A DNA stretch of 64,000 bases from SpSt-398 sp041752235 (GCA_041752235.1 JBGSHM010000018.1:1-64000); one strand, 5' to 3'. Shown: positions 51,351 to 60,869, counted from the first letter of the stretch. The notes: generated by a model not told the origin, from the sequence alone. Numbers and translations: made by a program.

Positions 51351-52325
51351 ATGAAAAAAACCCTTGCGTTCCTCTTAGGAGGTGTCTTGCTCGTTGCGGC
51401 TTGTAAAAAATCCGCAGGCCCCGCTGAAGAGATCCAGGCCGAAGAATCGGCTATTTCCCAAAGGATCTGTTTCTCTCATGAAGTCTTACAACAACAATTA
51501 CAGGAAGACCCAGGATTGTCTGACCGGATGGCGGCTATCGAACGGTTTACCCAACAATTTGTTGAGAGCCCTGAATCACAGCGTTTACTCGCCAATGGAA
51601 TCATTGAGATCCCGGTAGTATTCAATGTACTGTATCGTACCACGGCCCAGAATGTTTCCCTGGCTCAATTGCAGTCACAGATCGATGTATTGAATGAAGA
51701 TTATAGCGCAACAAATGCTGACTATAACCTGACCTCTACCTACCAAAGCGTAAAGTCGGGCGATATTCAGATCCGCTTTGTGCTTGATCAGGTGATTCGC
51801 AAACAAACCAACAAAACAAGTTGGAGCACAAACAATGCGATGAAAAAATCTGCCCAAGGTGGTATCAATCCTACCAGCCCAACAACCAAACTCAATATCT
51901 GGGTTTGTAATATGGGTGGTGGTATCCTGGGTTATGCCCAATTCCCTGGTGGTGCTTCCTCTACAGATGGTGTGGTTTTGGATGATAACGCTACCGGCCG
52001 TACCGGTACTGCCGCAGCGCCTTTCAACAAAGGCCGTACTGCAACCCATGAAGTGGGCCATTGGCTAAACCTCCGTCATATCTGGGGTGATGCTACCTGT
52101 GGTAACGACCAGGTGGGTGATACCCCGTTGCATAACACAGCCAACTATGGTTGTCCTGCAGCAGGTCATAAGAGCACTTGCTCAGGAACACCTGTAGAAA
52201 TGACCATGAACTATATGGACTACTCTGATGATGCTTGTATGTATATGTTCAGCGTAGGACAGAAAACCCGTATGCTGGCGACATTTGCAAGCGGCGGACC
52301 GAGGAATAGTTTTGCGCAGCCATAG
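51351..52325 (+). CDS. M43-type zinc metalloprotease lipoprotein (pappalysin-like)
   Basis: Protein of 324 residues with lipobox VAAC (Cys19). The zinc site is HEVGHWLNLRHIWGD (HExxHxxGxxH-type, metzincin clan). The Met-turn is NYMDYSDDACMYMF, with Cys residues placed as in cytophagalysin-like M43 proteins. A pro-region of about 80 residues lies before the catalytic domain. Surface or periplasmic protein degradation is expected, feeding the POT transporters. No Por sorting domain is present, so export by type IX secretion is not indicated. Confidence 0.9.
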   Translation: MKKTLAFLLGGVLLVAACKKSAGPAEEIQAEESAISQRICFSHEVLQQQLQEDPGLSDRMAAIERFTQQFVESPESQRLLANGIIEIPVVFNVLYRTTAQNVSLAQLQSQIDVLNEDYSATNADYNLTSTYQSVKSGDIQIRFVLDQVIRKQTNKTSWSTNNAMKKSAQGGINPTSPTTKLNIWVCNMGGGILGYAQFPGGASSTDGVVLDDNATGRTGTAAAPFNKGRTATHEVGHWLNLRHIWGDATCGNDQVGDTPLHNTANYGCPAAGHKSTCSGTPVEMTMNYMDYSDDACMYMFSVGQKTRMLATFASGGPRNSFAQP

Positions 52326-52332
52326 GCTGGGT

Positions 52333-52430
52333 AAATAAGGAATAAGAAATAAAAAATAAGGAATAAAGAAGCATGTGAGATTTTTCTCCAACTTCTTTAT
52401 TCCTTATTTTTTATTTCTTATTCCTTATTT
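52333..52430. repeat. Perfect 39-bp-arm hairpin of AATAAGG heptamers
   Basis: Arms 52333-52371 and 52392-52430 are fully complementary around a 20-nt loop. Each arm is a run of five heptamers in exact phase (AATAAGG, AATAAGA, AATAAAA, AATAAGG, AATAAAG). It starts 8 nt after the M43 stop and ends 10 nt before the AIM24 stop. The same words form the hairpin at 32607. Confidence 0.92.
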
Positions 52431-52439
52431 TCAAATCTC

Positions 52440-53243
52440 CTACCTCCCATCCCCATCCAACAAATTCCCCAACCCTCCCAACAAGCTTCCTTCTTCTTTT
52501 CGGTTGTAGGTACCATAGGCGAGGATACGACTGGCGAGACGGCTAATAGGAAGCGATTGAATCCAAACACGACCGGGTCCGCGAAGCGTGGCATAAAAAA
52601 CCCCTTCTCCGCCAAACAAGGTGTTCTTGATGCCTCCCACAAACTGAATATCATAGTCACAGGAGGGGGTAAAAGCAACGATACATCCGGTATCAACCTT
52701 TAGCATTTCACCGGGTTGCAATTCACGCTCGATCACATGTCCGCCGGAATGGACAAAAGCCATCCCATCTCCTTCCAGTTTTTGCATAATGAATCCTTCT
52801 CCGCCAAACAAACCAGTTCCTAATTTTCGTTGAAATTCAATTCCTACTGAAACGCCTTTGGCGGCGCAAAGGAATGAATCCTTTTGACAGATCATTTTTC
52901 CTCCCAGCCGAAGCAGGTCCATGGCAATGATCTTTCCGGGGTAAGGAGAAGCAAAACTCACCCGCTTTTTCCCGTAACCGGTATTGGTATAGGTAGTCAT
53001 GAAAAGACTTTCCCCGGTGAGTACCCGTTTACCGGCAGAAAGGATTTTTCCAAAGAACCCTTTCTCCTGGCCGGTACCATCTCCAAAAATCGTCTCCATT
53101 TGAATCCCGTCATCCATCATCATAAAGGAACCGGCTTCCGCGATGGCGGTCTCCCGGGGGTCAAGTTCGATCTCCACACATTGCATCTCCTCCCCAAGTA
53201 TCCGGTAGTCAATTTCATGGTTTGTTCGGCTGTATTCGCTCAT
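52440..53243 (-). CDS. TIGR00266/AIM24 family protein
   Basis: About 267 residues starting at MSEYSRTNHEIDY. A longer frame to 53279 adds residues not typical of the family. It has repeated beta-strand blocks with GxGxxG-like turns: AEAGSFMMMDDGIQM, FFGKILSAGKRVLTGESLFMTTY and GLFGGEGFIMQKLEGDGMAF, characteristic of AIM24 (a double-stranded beta-helix fold). No catalytic residues are known for the family and the role is unclear. Cytoplasmic. Confidence 0.9.
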   Translation of the reverse strand: MSEYSRTNHEIDYRILGEEMQCVEIELDPRETAIAEAGSFMMMDDGIQMETIFGDGTGQEKGFFGKILSAGKRVLTGESLFMTTYTNTGYGKKRVSFASPYPGKIIAMDLLRLGGKMICQKDSFLCAAKGVSVGIEFQRKLGTGLFGGEGFIMQKLEGDGMAFVHSGGHVIERELQPGEMLKVDTGCIVAFTPSCDYDIQFVGGIKNTLFGGEGVFYATLRGPGRVWIQSLPISRLASRILAYGTYNRKEEGSLLGGLGNLLDGDGR

Positions 53244-53387
53244 AACTGTGTAATTTTTAGCAAAAATACCAAAGATCAAGGCTCAACATAGTTATTATTG
53301 TGATAAATGGCATGGATTAAAGCAGGGTTTCCTTTAAATTGCCGACCCGGGCAGACCTGCCCATTCTAATAACCAAAAGTTCATCAG

Positions 53388-56243
53388 ATGAAAAAAAGTA
53401 CTTTCCTATCTACCTGCTTGGCATTGGTATTAAGCAGCTCTTTGCTGGCCCAAACCAAACTGGTAGAAAAAGTAACAAGGAAGGGAGACGAGATCGTTAT
53501 CCCGTATGAGAAATACAAATTGAAAAATGGCCTTACCCTGATCATCCATGAGGATCATTCGGACCCCCTGGTGCGGGTGGATGTGACCTACCACGTAGGT
53601 TCTGCCCGTGAAGAGATCGGGAAATCCGGTTTCGCGCACTTCTTTGAACACATGATGTTCCAGGGAAGTGACAACGTTGGCGATGAGCAACACTTCAAGA
53701 TTGTAACCGAGTCGGGTGGTACTCTGAATGGTACGACCAACCGCGACCGGACCAACTATTTTGAAACGGTTCCCAGCAATCAGTTGGAAAAAATGCTCTG
53801 GCTCGAGGCCGACCGGATGGGATTCCTGCTGGATGCCGTAACACAGCAAAAATTTGAGATCCAGCGCTCTACCGTAAAAAATGAAAGAGGCCAGAACTAC
53901 GATAACCGTCCTTATGGACTGGCTTTTGAAAAAATGTCACAGGCCATGTACCCCTACGGTCACCCCTATAGCTGGTTGACCATCGGTTATGTGGAAGATC
54001 TGGACCGTGTGGATGTGAACGACCTGAAAAACTTCTTCCTCCGCTGGTATGGCCCGAATAATGCCACCATTACCATTGGTGGTGATGTTAGCCCCAAAGA
54101 AGTGGTGAAACTGGTAGAAAAATATTTTGGTTCCATACCTCCCGGCCCACGTGTGGATGATATGCCGAAGATGGTACCTGAACTGACTCAGCACCGCTTT
54201 GTATCCTATGTTGACAATTATGCCCGTGTGCCGGTGATGCTGAAAGCCTACCCCACCGTGGCCGATCAACATCCGGATATGGCAGCTCTGGACTGCCTGG
54301 CCGAAGTACTTGGACAAGGCAATAACTCGGTGTTGTATCAGCAACTCGTTAAAAAACAGTTGGCCCTTGCCGCGAGTGTTAACCACTCCAACTCCGAACT
54401 TGCTGGCGAATTCATGTTCCAGGTAGTACCATACCCCGGCAAATCGCTGGCCTATATGTATTCCCTGCTGAACAATGCGCTGGATAGCTTTGAAGCCCGT
54501 GGCATTACCGATGAGGATATTGCCAAATTCATTGGCCAGCGCGAAGCGCAGTATATGAACAGCCTGCAAAGTGTCTCCGGTAAAGTAGCGCAATTGGCCG
54601 CCTACGAAACCTTCCATGACAATCCCAACCTGATCGGTAAAGAATTGAACATGTATCGTTCCGTGACCAAGGAAGATGTAATGCGGGTGTACAAGCAATA
54701 CGTAAAGAACAAACATTGTGTGGTATTGAGTGTACTCACCAAAGGACAGGAAGCACAAACTACCGGTAACGATAACTATAAAGTGAATCCCGATAACTAT
54801 ACACCTCCCTCCTATGGTTATGATGGTTTGAAATATGCAAAGGCAAAAGATAAATTTGACCGCACCAAACAACCCGCAAGCGGACCCAACCCCGTGGTAA
54901 AAGTGCCCGCCTTTTGGAAAAAAGATATCAATGGCGGTGTCCGGGTCATCGGAGCAGAAAATAATGAACTCCCAACTGTAAATATTTCGGTGAAAGTTCC
55001 CGGTGGTCACCTGATGCAGGCTGATAACCTGGGAAAAGCAGGTCTTGCTTCCTTCTTTGCCAGCATGATGGATGAAGATACCAAAGTGCGGAGCGCTGAA
55101 GATTTCAGCAAAGAATTGGAAAAACTGGGTAGCTCGATCAGTGTGTTCAGCGGTACCGATGGTATCACCTTCCAGTTATTCTCGCTGACAAAGAATCTGG
55201 ATGCCACGCTGACCTTACTCGAAGAACGTATCCTCCAACCCAAATTCACCAATGATGCCTTTAGCCGCCTGAAGCGCCAGACCCTGGAAAGCTTTAAGCA
55301 GATCAAGTCTCAACCGGCGGCTATCGCTTCGGCTGTATTTGACAAGATCAATTACGGCGAAAATAATATCCTGGGAATTAGTGAAAGCGGAACAGAGGAA
55401 ACAGTCAAAACATTTACCCTTGATGATGTACAAAGTTATTATGATAACTACATGACCTCACAAGGAGTGGATGTAGTGGTCGTAGGAGATGTAAAGGAAA
55501 GTGAAGTTTTACCCAAGCTGGGCTTCCTGTCCAAATTACCTAACAAGAAGATCACTATTCCTGAGATCAAAACAGCCCCTGCTGCTGAAAAAACCAAGGT
55601 CTATTTTGTAGATGTCAAGAACGCCGCTCAATCCGAATTCCGTGTAGGTTATTTGACCAACCTGAAATACGATGCCACAGGTGACTATTATCGTTCATTC
55701 CTGATGAACTATCCCCTGGGTGGTGCCTTTAATAGCCGCCTGAACCTGAACCTGCGTGAAGACAAAGGATGGACCTATGGGGCACGCTCCGGATTCAGTG
55801 GCGATAAATACAGCGGCGAATTTTCGTTCAGCGCCGGTATCAAAGCCGCCGCCTCCGACAGTGCCCTGAGTGAAGTCATCAGAGAATTAAAGGAATTCCA
55901 GGAAAAAGGATTGACCGATGATGAGCTGACCTTTATGAAAAGCGCCCTTGGACAGATCGATGCCCTTCGTTATGAAACGGGTTTCCAAAAAGCCGGATTT
56001 ATCGGCCGTATTCTGGACTACGATCTTCCTGCTGATTATGTAGATAAACAAAACCAGATCCTCAAGAATATGACCAAAGAGGAACTGAGCGCCTTTGCTA
56101 AGAAATGGATCGACCTCAGCAAGATGAATATTCTGCTCGTTGGTGATAAAGCCAAAGTATTACCTACCCTCGAAAAATTCGGTTACGAAATCATCGAATT
56201 GGATGTGGATGGTAAACCGGTGAAGTCGCAAAAAGGATTCTAA
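53388..56243 (+). CDS. M16-family zinc peptidase, double-domain, secreted
   Basis: Protein of 951 residues with a signal peptide ending near LLAQT. The N-terminal half carries the inverted zinc motif HFFEHMMFQG (HxxEH) with the third ligand Glu in VKNERGQNYDNRPYG. The C-terminal half is a second M16 domain without a zinc motif but with the substrate-binding RxxxxxxYG-type segment (NLREDKGWTYGARSGF). Fusion of active and inactive domains is common for M16 peptidases of Bacteroidota. It likely degrades peptides in the periplasm or outside the cell. Confidence 0.94.
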   Translation: MKKSTFLSTCLALVLSSSLLAQTKLVEKVTRKGDEIVIPYEKYKLKNGLTLIIHEDHSDPLVRVDVTYHVGSAREEIGKSGFAHFFEHMMFQGSDNVGDEQHFKIVTESGGTLNGTTNRDRTNYFETVPSNQLEKMLWLEADRMGFLLDAVTQQKFEIQRSTVKNERGQNYDNRPYGLAFEKMSQAMYPYGHPYSWLTIGYVEDLDRVDVNDLKNFFLRWYGPNNATITIGGDVSPKEVVKLVEKYFGSIPPGPRVDDMPKMVPELTQHRFVSYVDNYARVPVMLKAYPTVADQHPDMAALDCLAEVLGQGNNSVLYQQLVKKQLALAASVNHSNSELAGEFMFQVVPYPGKSLAYMYSLLNNALDSFEARGITDEDIAKFIGQREAQYMNSLQSVSGKVAQLAAYETFHDNPNLIGKELNMYRSVTKEDVMRVYKQYVKNKHCVVLSVLTKGQEAQTTGNDNYKVNPDNYTPPSYGYDGLKYAKAKDKFDRTKQPASGPNPVVKVPAFWKKDINGGVRVIGAENNELPTVNISVKVPGGHLMQADNLGKAGLASFFASMMDEDTKVRSAEDFSKELEKLGSSISVFSGTDGITFQLFSLTKNLDATLTLLEERILQPKFTNDAFSRLKRQTLESFKQIKSQPAAIASAVFDKINYGENNILGISESGTEETVKTFTLDDVQSYYDNYMTSQGVDVVVVGDVKESEVLPKLGFLSKLPNKKITIPEIKTAPAAEKTKVYFVDVKNAAQSEFRVGYLTNLKYDATGDYYRSFLMNYPLGGAFNSRLNLNLREDKGWTYGARSGFSGDKYSGEFSFSAGIKAAASDSALSEVIRELKEFQEKGLTDDELTFMKSALGQIDALRYETGFQKAGFIGRILDYDLPADYVDKQNQILKNMTKEELSAFAKKWIDLSKMNILLVGDKAKVLPTLEKFGYEIIELDVDGKPVKSQKGF

Positions 56244-56260
56244 AACGCGCTAGCCCTCAA

Positions 56261-56297
56261 AATAAAAAGGTGCACCGAGTGGGTGCACCTTTTTATT
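56261..56297. terminator. Bidirectional intrinsic terminator
   Basis: A 16-bp perfect stem, AATAAAAAGGTGCACC (56261-56276) with its complement at 56282-56297, around a 5-nt loop. A-run on one side and T-run on the other serve both the M16 gene (plus) and the lipoprotein gene (minus), which converge here. Confidence 0.9.
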
Positions 56298-56313
56298 TTA
56301 TATCCAAATGGAA

Positions 56314-56877
56314 TCAACTCTTATTAAACAAACCGACAACCTTTCTCCGGTTGAACTCGCGGGGTAATTCCAATAACAATCCTTTTTCATCACAACCCAT
56401 AACCTTAAAACTATAGGTCATTTCTACCGGTCCGTTTGCACCTGGAAAACCAAAACTGTCTGTACTATCAAGGAAGTGTACCCTCAACCGCATCCCCGGG
56501 TCTTCTCCTTCATCAAAAAGAGTGTCCAGGCTCCATTTTCCGTTGATCATCTTGCCCTCATTATTATACTCGACAAGAGAGTCCTTTCCAAACCGGAAAG
56601 CCGTTTTCATCAGGCCCGCATGAAAATCACGGAAGAAACGGCTTGTGTCCTTTTGTGTATCAAACCACTCCACCTCCTTTTCTTTATCCAAATCAAAGGG
56701 TGATAAGGCCCCTGTTTTAGCCATGGCATAAGTATGGCCACCCAATACGCCTTTTACAGAGGCGATATCTGCTGGCTTGGAAGGCAGGTCTTCTTTCCCT
56801 ACCGTTACTTTGACATCGGCATTGTTACAGGCAGTGGCACCCAAAAGCGCCAGGCCTATCAAGATCGTTCCTTTCAT
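56314..56877 (-). CDS. Hypothetical lipoprotein
   Basis: Protein of 187 residues with lipobox GATAC (about Cys17), then a mature part of mixed charge. No domain recognised. Segments such as SFKVMGCDEKGLLLELPREFNRRKV suggest a small beta-rich domain. It stands alone, converging on the M16 gene. Confidence 0.65.
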   Translation of the reverse strand: MKGTILIGLALLGATACNNADVKVTVGKEDLPSKPADIASVKGVLGGHTYAMAKTGALSPFDLDKEKEVEWFDTQKDTSRFFRDFHAGLMKTAFRFGKDSLVEYNNEGKMINGKWSLDTLFDEGEDPGMRLRVHFLDSTDSFGFPGANGPVEMTYSFKVMGCDEKGLLLELPREFNRRKVVGLFNKS

Positions 56878-57011
56878 GGTTTTTTATTTAGGCATTAAAT
56901 ATCCTACCGGAGAGGGGTATCGGCAATACCGTGTGGCGGGTATTTAGCAGGTAAAAAAAAGTTGCGGAAAAAAATTGCGGAGACTAAAACCGAAGCGTAG
57001 GGACATAAAAA

Positions 57012-57063
57012 AAGCGACCCCCGGATAAGCATAAGCAGTCAGAAAAGAGTTTGGGGGTCGCTT
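57012..57063 (-). terminator. Intrinsic terminator downstream of the RND operon
   Basis: AAGCGACCCCC (57012-57022) pairs fully with GGGGGTCGCTT (57053-57063). On the minus strand the stem is followed by a run of eight T. The loop is 30 nt, larger than usual. It lies about 200 nt after the RND permease stop. Confidence 0.7.
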
Positions 57064-57172
57064 ATATTTCACCTTCCCAGCCTAAGCCGGGTAAAACCAA
57101 CTATGTATTAGAGACACCAATTCTCCGGAGGTTGCTGCATGGAATATTTGAAAAAAAGTTAACCCTTGTTTT

Positions 57173-57246
57173 ACCGCCAAGACGCCAGGTCGCAAAAGAA
57201 TGCCATGGAAACATGGCTTTCTTTTGCGACCTGGCGTCTTGGCGGT
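57173..57246. repeat. Long hairpin with 28-bp perfect stem and GAAA tetraloop
   Basis: Outer arms 57173-57200 and 57219-57246 match at all 28 positions. After one T-T mismatch, GCCATG pairs with CATGGC (57202-57207 and 57212-57217) around a GAAA tetraloop, a GNRA-type cap. Heptamers such as CGCCAAG, ACGCCAG and GTCGCAA are seen in the arm. It ends 15 nt before the RND permease stop on the minus strand. Confidence 0.9.
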
Positions 57247-57260
57247 GCTAAACTTATTTA

Positions 57261-60200
57261 TTAGAACCAACTTCCCACAAAGGTCTCATCCGCTCCTTTC
57301 CCCAGTTTCCGGCGACGGCGGGCAACCGCTGCGCGATGGATGAACATGGAGATGAACATCAAGGGGATAAAGACCAGGGTCAGCGGTGGTATACCGAGGA
57401 AGGATATCCATTTACCTGCAAACTGCCGGCGCATGGGTCTTCTCAATCTTTCCGCTATGAGGTACATACTTGGTACGATCATCAGGGTCATAAAGAATGC
57501 GAAGATCAACCCGAAGATGATGGTCCAGGACAGCGGTTTCCAGAATACGGCGTTATCACCTCCAAAAAAGATATGGGGATTGAATTCCGAGAACATGGTC
57601 ACGAAATTGATATTCAAACCAACTGCCAGGGGAATCAGCCCCAGGATGGCCGCAACGGCGGTCAGCAATACGGGAATGATACGGGTCCGGCCTGCCTGGA
57701 TAACGGCTTCACGGGTACGCATACCACGTGCACGGAGTTCATCGGCAAACTCGATCACCAGGATACCATTCTTCACCACGATACCCGCCAATCCAACGAT
57801 ACCAATACCGGTCATGACCACCGAAACTTCCATTTTTGTTATGGCAAATCCAAGCAATACCCCGATCACACTAAACAGGATCTCTGTCAGGATGATCACC
57901 GATTTGCTAATGGAGTTAAACTGAAGTACGAGGATAAACAGGATCAGCATCAGGGCAATGATGAGGGCCTTACCTAAGAACTCCCCGGTTTCCTGTTGCT
58001 GTTCTCCCTCTCCGGTTTGAGCAATGCTCACCCCATCGGGTTTGCCTTTAAAGTCGGCGATATAGTTCTTTAATTCAGCGTTCACCGCGGTTGGGGTATA
58101 ACCCTGGGTCTCCAATACATTGGAGGTAAGGGTGATTACCCGCTTATAATCCTTTCTTTTTACACTACCCAGGGTGCTTGTAAGCTCCGCTTTTACAAGG
58201 GAGGTCATGGGGATGCTTTTTACGGCTCCTCCTGCCGCCATATCCTGGAAGCGTATATTCATGTTCAGAAGGTCAACCAGGTTTTTACGTTGTAATTCCT
58301 GGGTGCGCAACTGTATTTTGTATTCATCCTCACCATCTTTGATCTTAGAAACCTCTCGTCCAAACAGGGCCGTACGAATCTGTTGTCCGATCTGCCCGGT
58401 GGAAACCCCTTCGATCAATGCCCTTTCCCGATCAACGGTCAGTGTGATCTCCGGATTGGTCAGGTCCACATCCATTTTCAATTCCTCTACACCAGGCACC
58501 TGAATCGAATCAAGGTAGTTCTTCAATGAAACAGCGGTCTTGATCAATTCATCAAAATTCTCACTCGCCACTTCGATATTGACAGGAGGTTCGGTGGGCG
58601 GACCATTTTGCTCCTGGCTCACCGTGATCTCTGCACCCGGTACCCCTTTTATCACCGCCCGTATGGAATCCAGATATGGTGCAGTTGACTTCCCGTGTCT
58701 TTTTTCAAAGGCAACGAAAGAAACCTGGATACGGCCACGTTCCGGACGTGTGCTCTGGTCTCCTGAGGTAGGGTCACTGGCCCCTACAGCTACGTTGGCG
58801 ATCACACTTTCCACCAGTGGGTTCTTCTTGTTGTTTTCCATATCCAACACCTTGAATACCTTCTTTTCCATCGACTTGGTCACGGAATCGGTGTATTCAA
58901 TATCGGTACCTACAGGTAGTTTCAGGTAAACATAGATCTGGTTGGGATCACCACCTGGGAAGAAGACAACAGGCGGTTGGCGCACGACAAATAATCCTAC
59001 GGAAAAAATCAGCAGGCCAAATGTACCCACCAACAACCATACAGGTCTCCAACCTTTCAACGCCCAGCGAAGCAGGGTTTCATAATGACCCATGATCCAG
59101 GGAAGCGCGTGGCCCTGGAAATATTTTACCATTCTTTCCAATAAATATTTATCCAATACACCCAACAGGGCCAGGAACAATATCAGGTTACCCAGGAAGG
59201 TGAACCCGCCTAGATCAAGCAGGATACCCAATCCAACCGCTACCCAGAAGATGGGACTGCGGAAGATGGCGGATCTTGGTTTTTTATTGTCTTCTTCATC
59301 ATGGTTCATGAAATCCACCGCAAACACGGGGTTCATGATAAAGGCCACAATGAGGGAGGCTGTTAGGGTAAAGATCAGCATCGTTGGGAGATAGATCATG
59401 AACTTACCAATGATCCCGGGCCAAAACAAGAGGGGGAAGAAGGGTGCAAGCGTAGTCAGGGTACCCGCTAATACAGGTATCCATACCTCTCCCGCAGCCA
59501 TGATCGCCGATTTTTCGGAACTGATCTTTCCTTTGCCTTGAACAAAGATCCGGTGGGTGTTCTCGATCACCACGATGGCATCATCCACAATGATCCCTAA
59601 TCCAAAGAGCAGGGCGAACAATACGATAAAGTTCAGGGTAACATGCGAGCCAACAATAAGGTCAGCCGCCGGCAGGAAGATAAAGGCAACGAACATACTC
59701 AGCGGTACCGACAAGGCCACAAAGAAGGCGTTGGTCACTCCCATGAAGAACATCAGGATCACCAATACAAATATGAACCCGAGTACGATCGTATTCACCA
59801 GGTCATTAAATGAGGTTTGCGCGGCTGTGCTCTGGTCACCCGTTACCACCACATTCAGATCAGGAGGAAACTGGGCACCCTTTAATTCGTCCACTACCTT
59901 CCGTACGGCTTCCGAGGTTTCGATCAGGTTCTCCCCGGAGCGCTTGATGATATTGAGGGTGATCACATTGGTCCCGTCCAAACGCGCGTAGCTTTCCTTT
60001 TCCTTTACGGTATCCTTGATCTCTGCCACATCTTTAAGGTAAACAGGTGAACCCTGGTTATTCCGCAAAACGATCTTCTGAATATCAAACACGGTCTTGA
60101 GCTGGCCCTTTAACTGAAGGGTGCGTTTCATATTTCCCACTTCCAGCAAACCGCCGGAAATATCGAGGTTCTCCCGTGCCACAGCGTTGGCTATATCATC

Positions 60201-60842
60201 AAAAGTGACACCAGTCGCCTGGAGCCGGCTATTGTCTACATTGATCTGGAATTCCCGTTCCGGGGAACCAACAATATCTACCCGGTTGATCTGGGTAAGC
60301 TCTTCCAGTTTATCCTGAAGGTCTTTCGCATATTTATCCAGCCGTACCACATCATAATTTCCGCTCACATTCACATACATGATCGGTTGGTCCGAGAAAC
60401 TCACTTCCAATACAGTGGGTTCCTGGGTCAGGTCTGTCGGCAGATCGGCCTTGGCTTTATCCACCGCATCCCTCACTTTCTGCAACGCCACATCGGTTTT
60501 GACATCCGTATTGAACTCCACAATGATCGCCGAGAAATCTTGCAGCGAATTGCTGGTTACTTTGTTGATCTTGGCCCCGGTAATCCCCTTGATCTCTTTC
60601 TCGATCGGTTGGGTTACCAGGTTTTCCATATCCTTCGGTGAGTTACCTACGTAAACCGTTTGCACATAGATCGTAGGGATCACGATATCCGGAAACTGCT
60701 CTTTGGGCAGGGTGACGAATTGAAACACACCGGCCAGGGTAACAAAGACCATGATCAAATAGATCGAGGTCTTATTTTTGATACTCCAGGTCGTCGGTTT
60801 GAACTCCTTGAACTTTTCTTTTATTTTATCGATAGCACTCAT
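57261..60842 (-). CDS. RND-family efflux permease with extra central membrane segment
   Basis: Protein of 1193 residues, HAE1-like RND pump. The proton relay is present: the Asp pair in GLGIIVDDAIVVIEN (helix 4) and Lys in GIVVKNGILVIEF (helix 10). About 140 residues longer than AcrB. The surplus includes a hydrophobic insertion near residues 545-585 (SPIFWVAVGLGILLDL, NLILFLALLGVL) between the two halves, and a C-terminal extension with another hydrophobic segment (PLTLVFIPLMFISMF) and a basic tail. It works with the adaptor and TolC proteins encoded before it. The substrate may be drugs or lipids. Confidence 0.93.
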   Translation of the reverse strand: MSAIDKIKEKFKEFKPTTWSIKNKTSIYLIMVFVTLAGVFQFVTLPKEQFPDIVIPTIYVQTVYVGNSPKDMENLVTQPIEKEIKGITGAKINKVTSNSLQDFSAIIVEFNTDVKTDVALQKVRDAVDKAKADLPTDLTQEPTVLEVSFSDQPIMYVNVSGNYDVVRLDKYAKDLQDKLEELTQINRVDIVGSPEREFQINVDNSRLQATGVTFDDIANAVARENLDISGGLLEVGNMKRTLQLKGQLKTVFDIQKIVLRNNQGSPVYLKDVAEIKDTVKEKESYARLDGTNVITLNIIKRSGENLIETSEAVRKVVDELKGAQFPPDLNVVVTGDQSTAAQTSFNDLVNTIVLGFIFVLVILMFFMGVTNAFFVALSVPLSMFVAFIFLPAADLIVGSHVTLNFIVLFALLFGLGIIVDDAIVVIENTHRIFVQGKGKISSEKSAIMAAGEVWIPVLAGTLTTLAPFFPLLFWPGIIGKFMIYLPTMLIFTLTASLIVAFIMNPVFAVDFMNHDEEDNKKPRSAIFRSPIFWVAVGLGILLDLGGFTFLGNLILFLALLGVLDKYLLERMVKYFQGHALPWIMGHYETLLRWALKGWRPVWLLVGTFGLLIFSVGLFVVRQPPVVFFPGGDPNQIYVYLKLPVGTDIEYTDSVTKSMEKKVFKVLDMENNKKNPLVESVIANVAVGASDPTSGDQSTRPERGRIQVSFVAFEKRHGKSTAPYLDSIRAVIKGVPGAEITVSQEQNGPPTEPPVNIEVASENFDELIKTAVSLKNYLDSIQVPGVEELKMDVDLTNPEITLTVDRERALIEGVSTGQIGQQIRTALFGREVSKIKDGEDEYKIQLRTQELQRKNLVDLLNMNIRFQDMAAGGAVKSIPMTSLVKAELTSTLGSVKRKDYKRVITLTSNVLETQGYTPTAVNAELKNYIADFKGKPDGVSIAQTGEGEQQQETGEFLGKALIIALMLILFILVLQFNSISKSVIILTEILFSVIGVLLGFAITKMEVSVVMTGIGIVGLAGIVVKNGILVIEFADELRARGMRTREAVIQAGRTRIIPVLLTAVAAILGLIPLAVGLNINFVTMFSEFNPHIFFGGDNAVFWKPLSWTIIFGLIFAFFMTLMIVPSMYLIAERLRRPMRRQFAGKWISFLGIPPLTLVFIPLMFISMFIHRAAVARRRRKLGKGADETFVGSWF

Positions 60843-60869
60843 AAACGTTGATTAAAGGTTGAGACGGTT

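Larger units (their letters stand above)
56878..57260. other. Gene-free stretch with two hairpins
   Basis: No coding sequence is supported in these 383 nt. It holds the presumed promoter of the minus-strand lipoprotein gene on its left, the terminator-like hairpin at 57012-57063, and the long tetraloop hairpin at 57173-57246 on its right. The rest is unstructured. Confidence 0.6.

Noticed and set aside
53937..55010. Long open frame antisense to the M16 peptidase gene (357 codons)
   Set aside because: The sense strand encodes a complete M16 peptidase with both motif sets. The antisense product is rich in His and Ile with no recognisable domain.
57012..57063. tRNA-like or structured small RNA gene
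   Set aside because: There is one stem with a 30-nt open loop and no cloverleaf or TpsiC-like motif. The T-run makes it a terminator.
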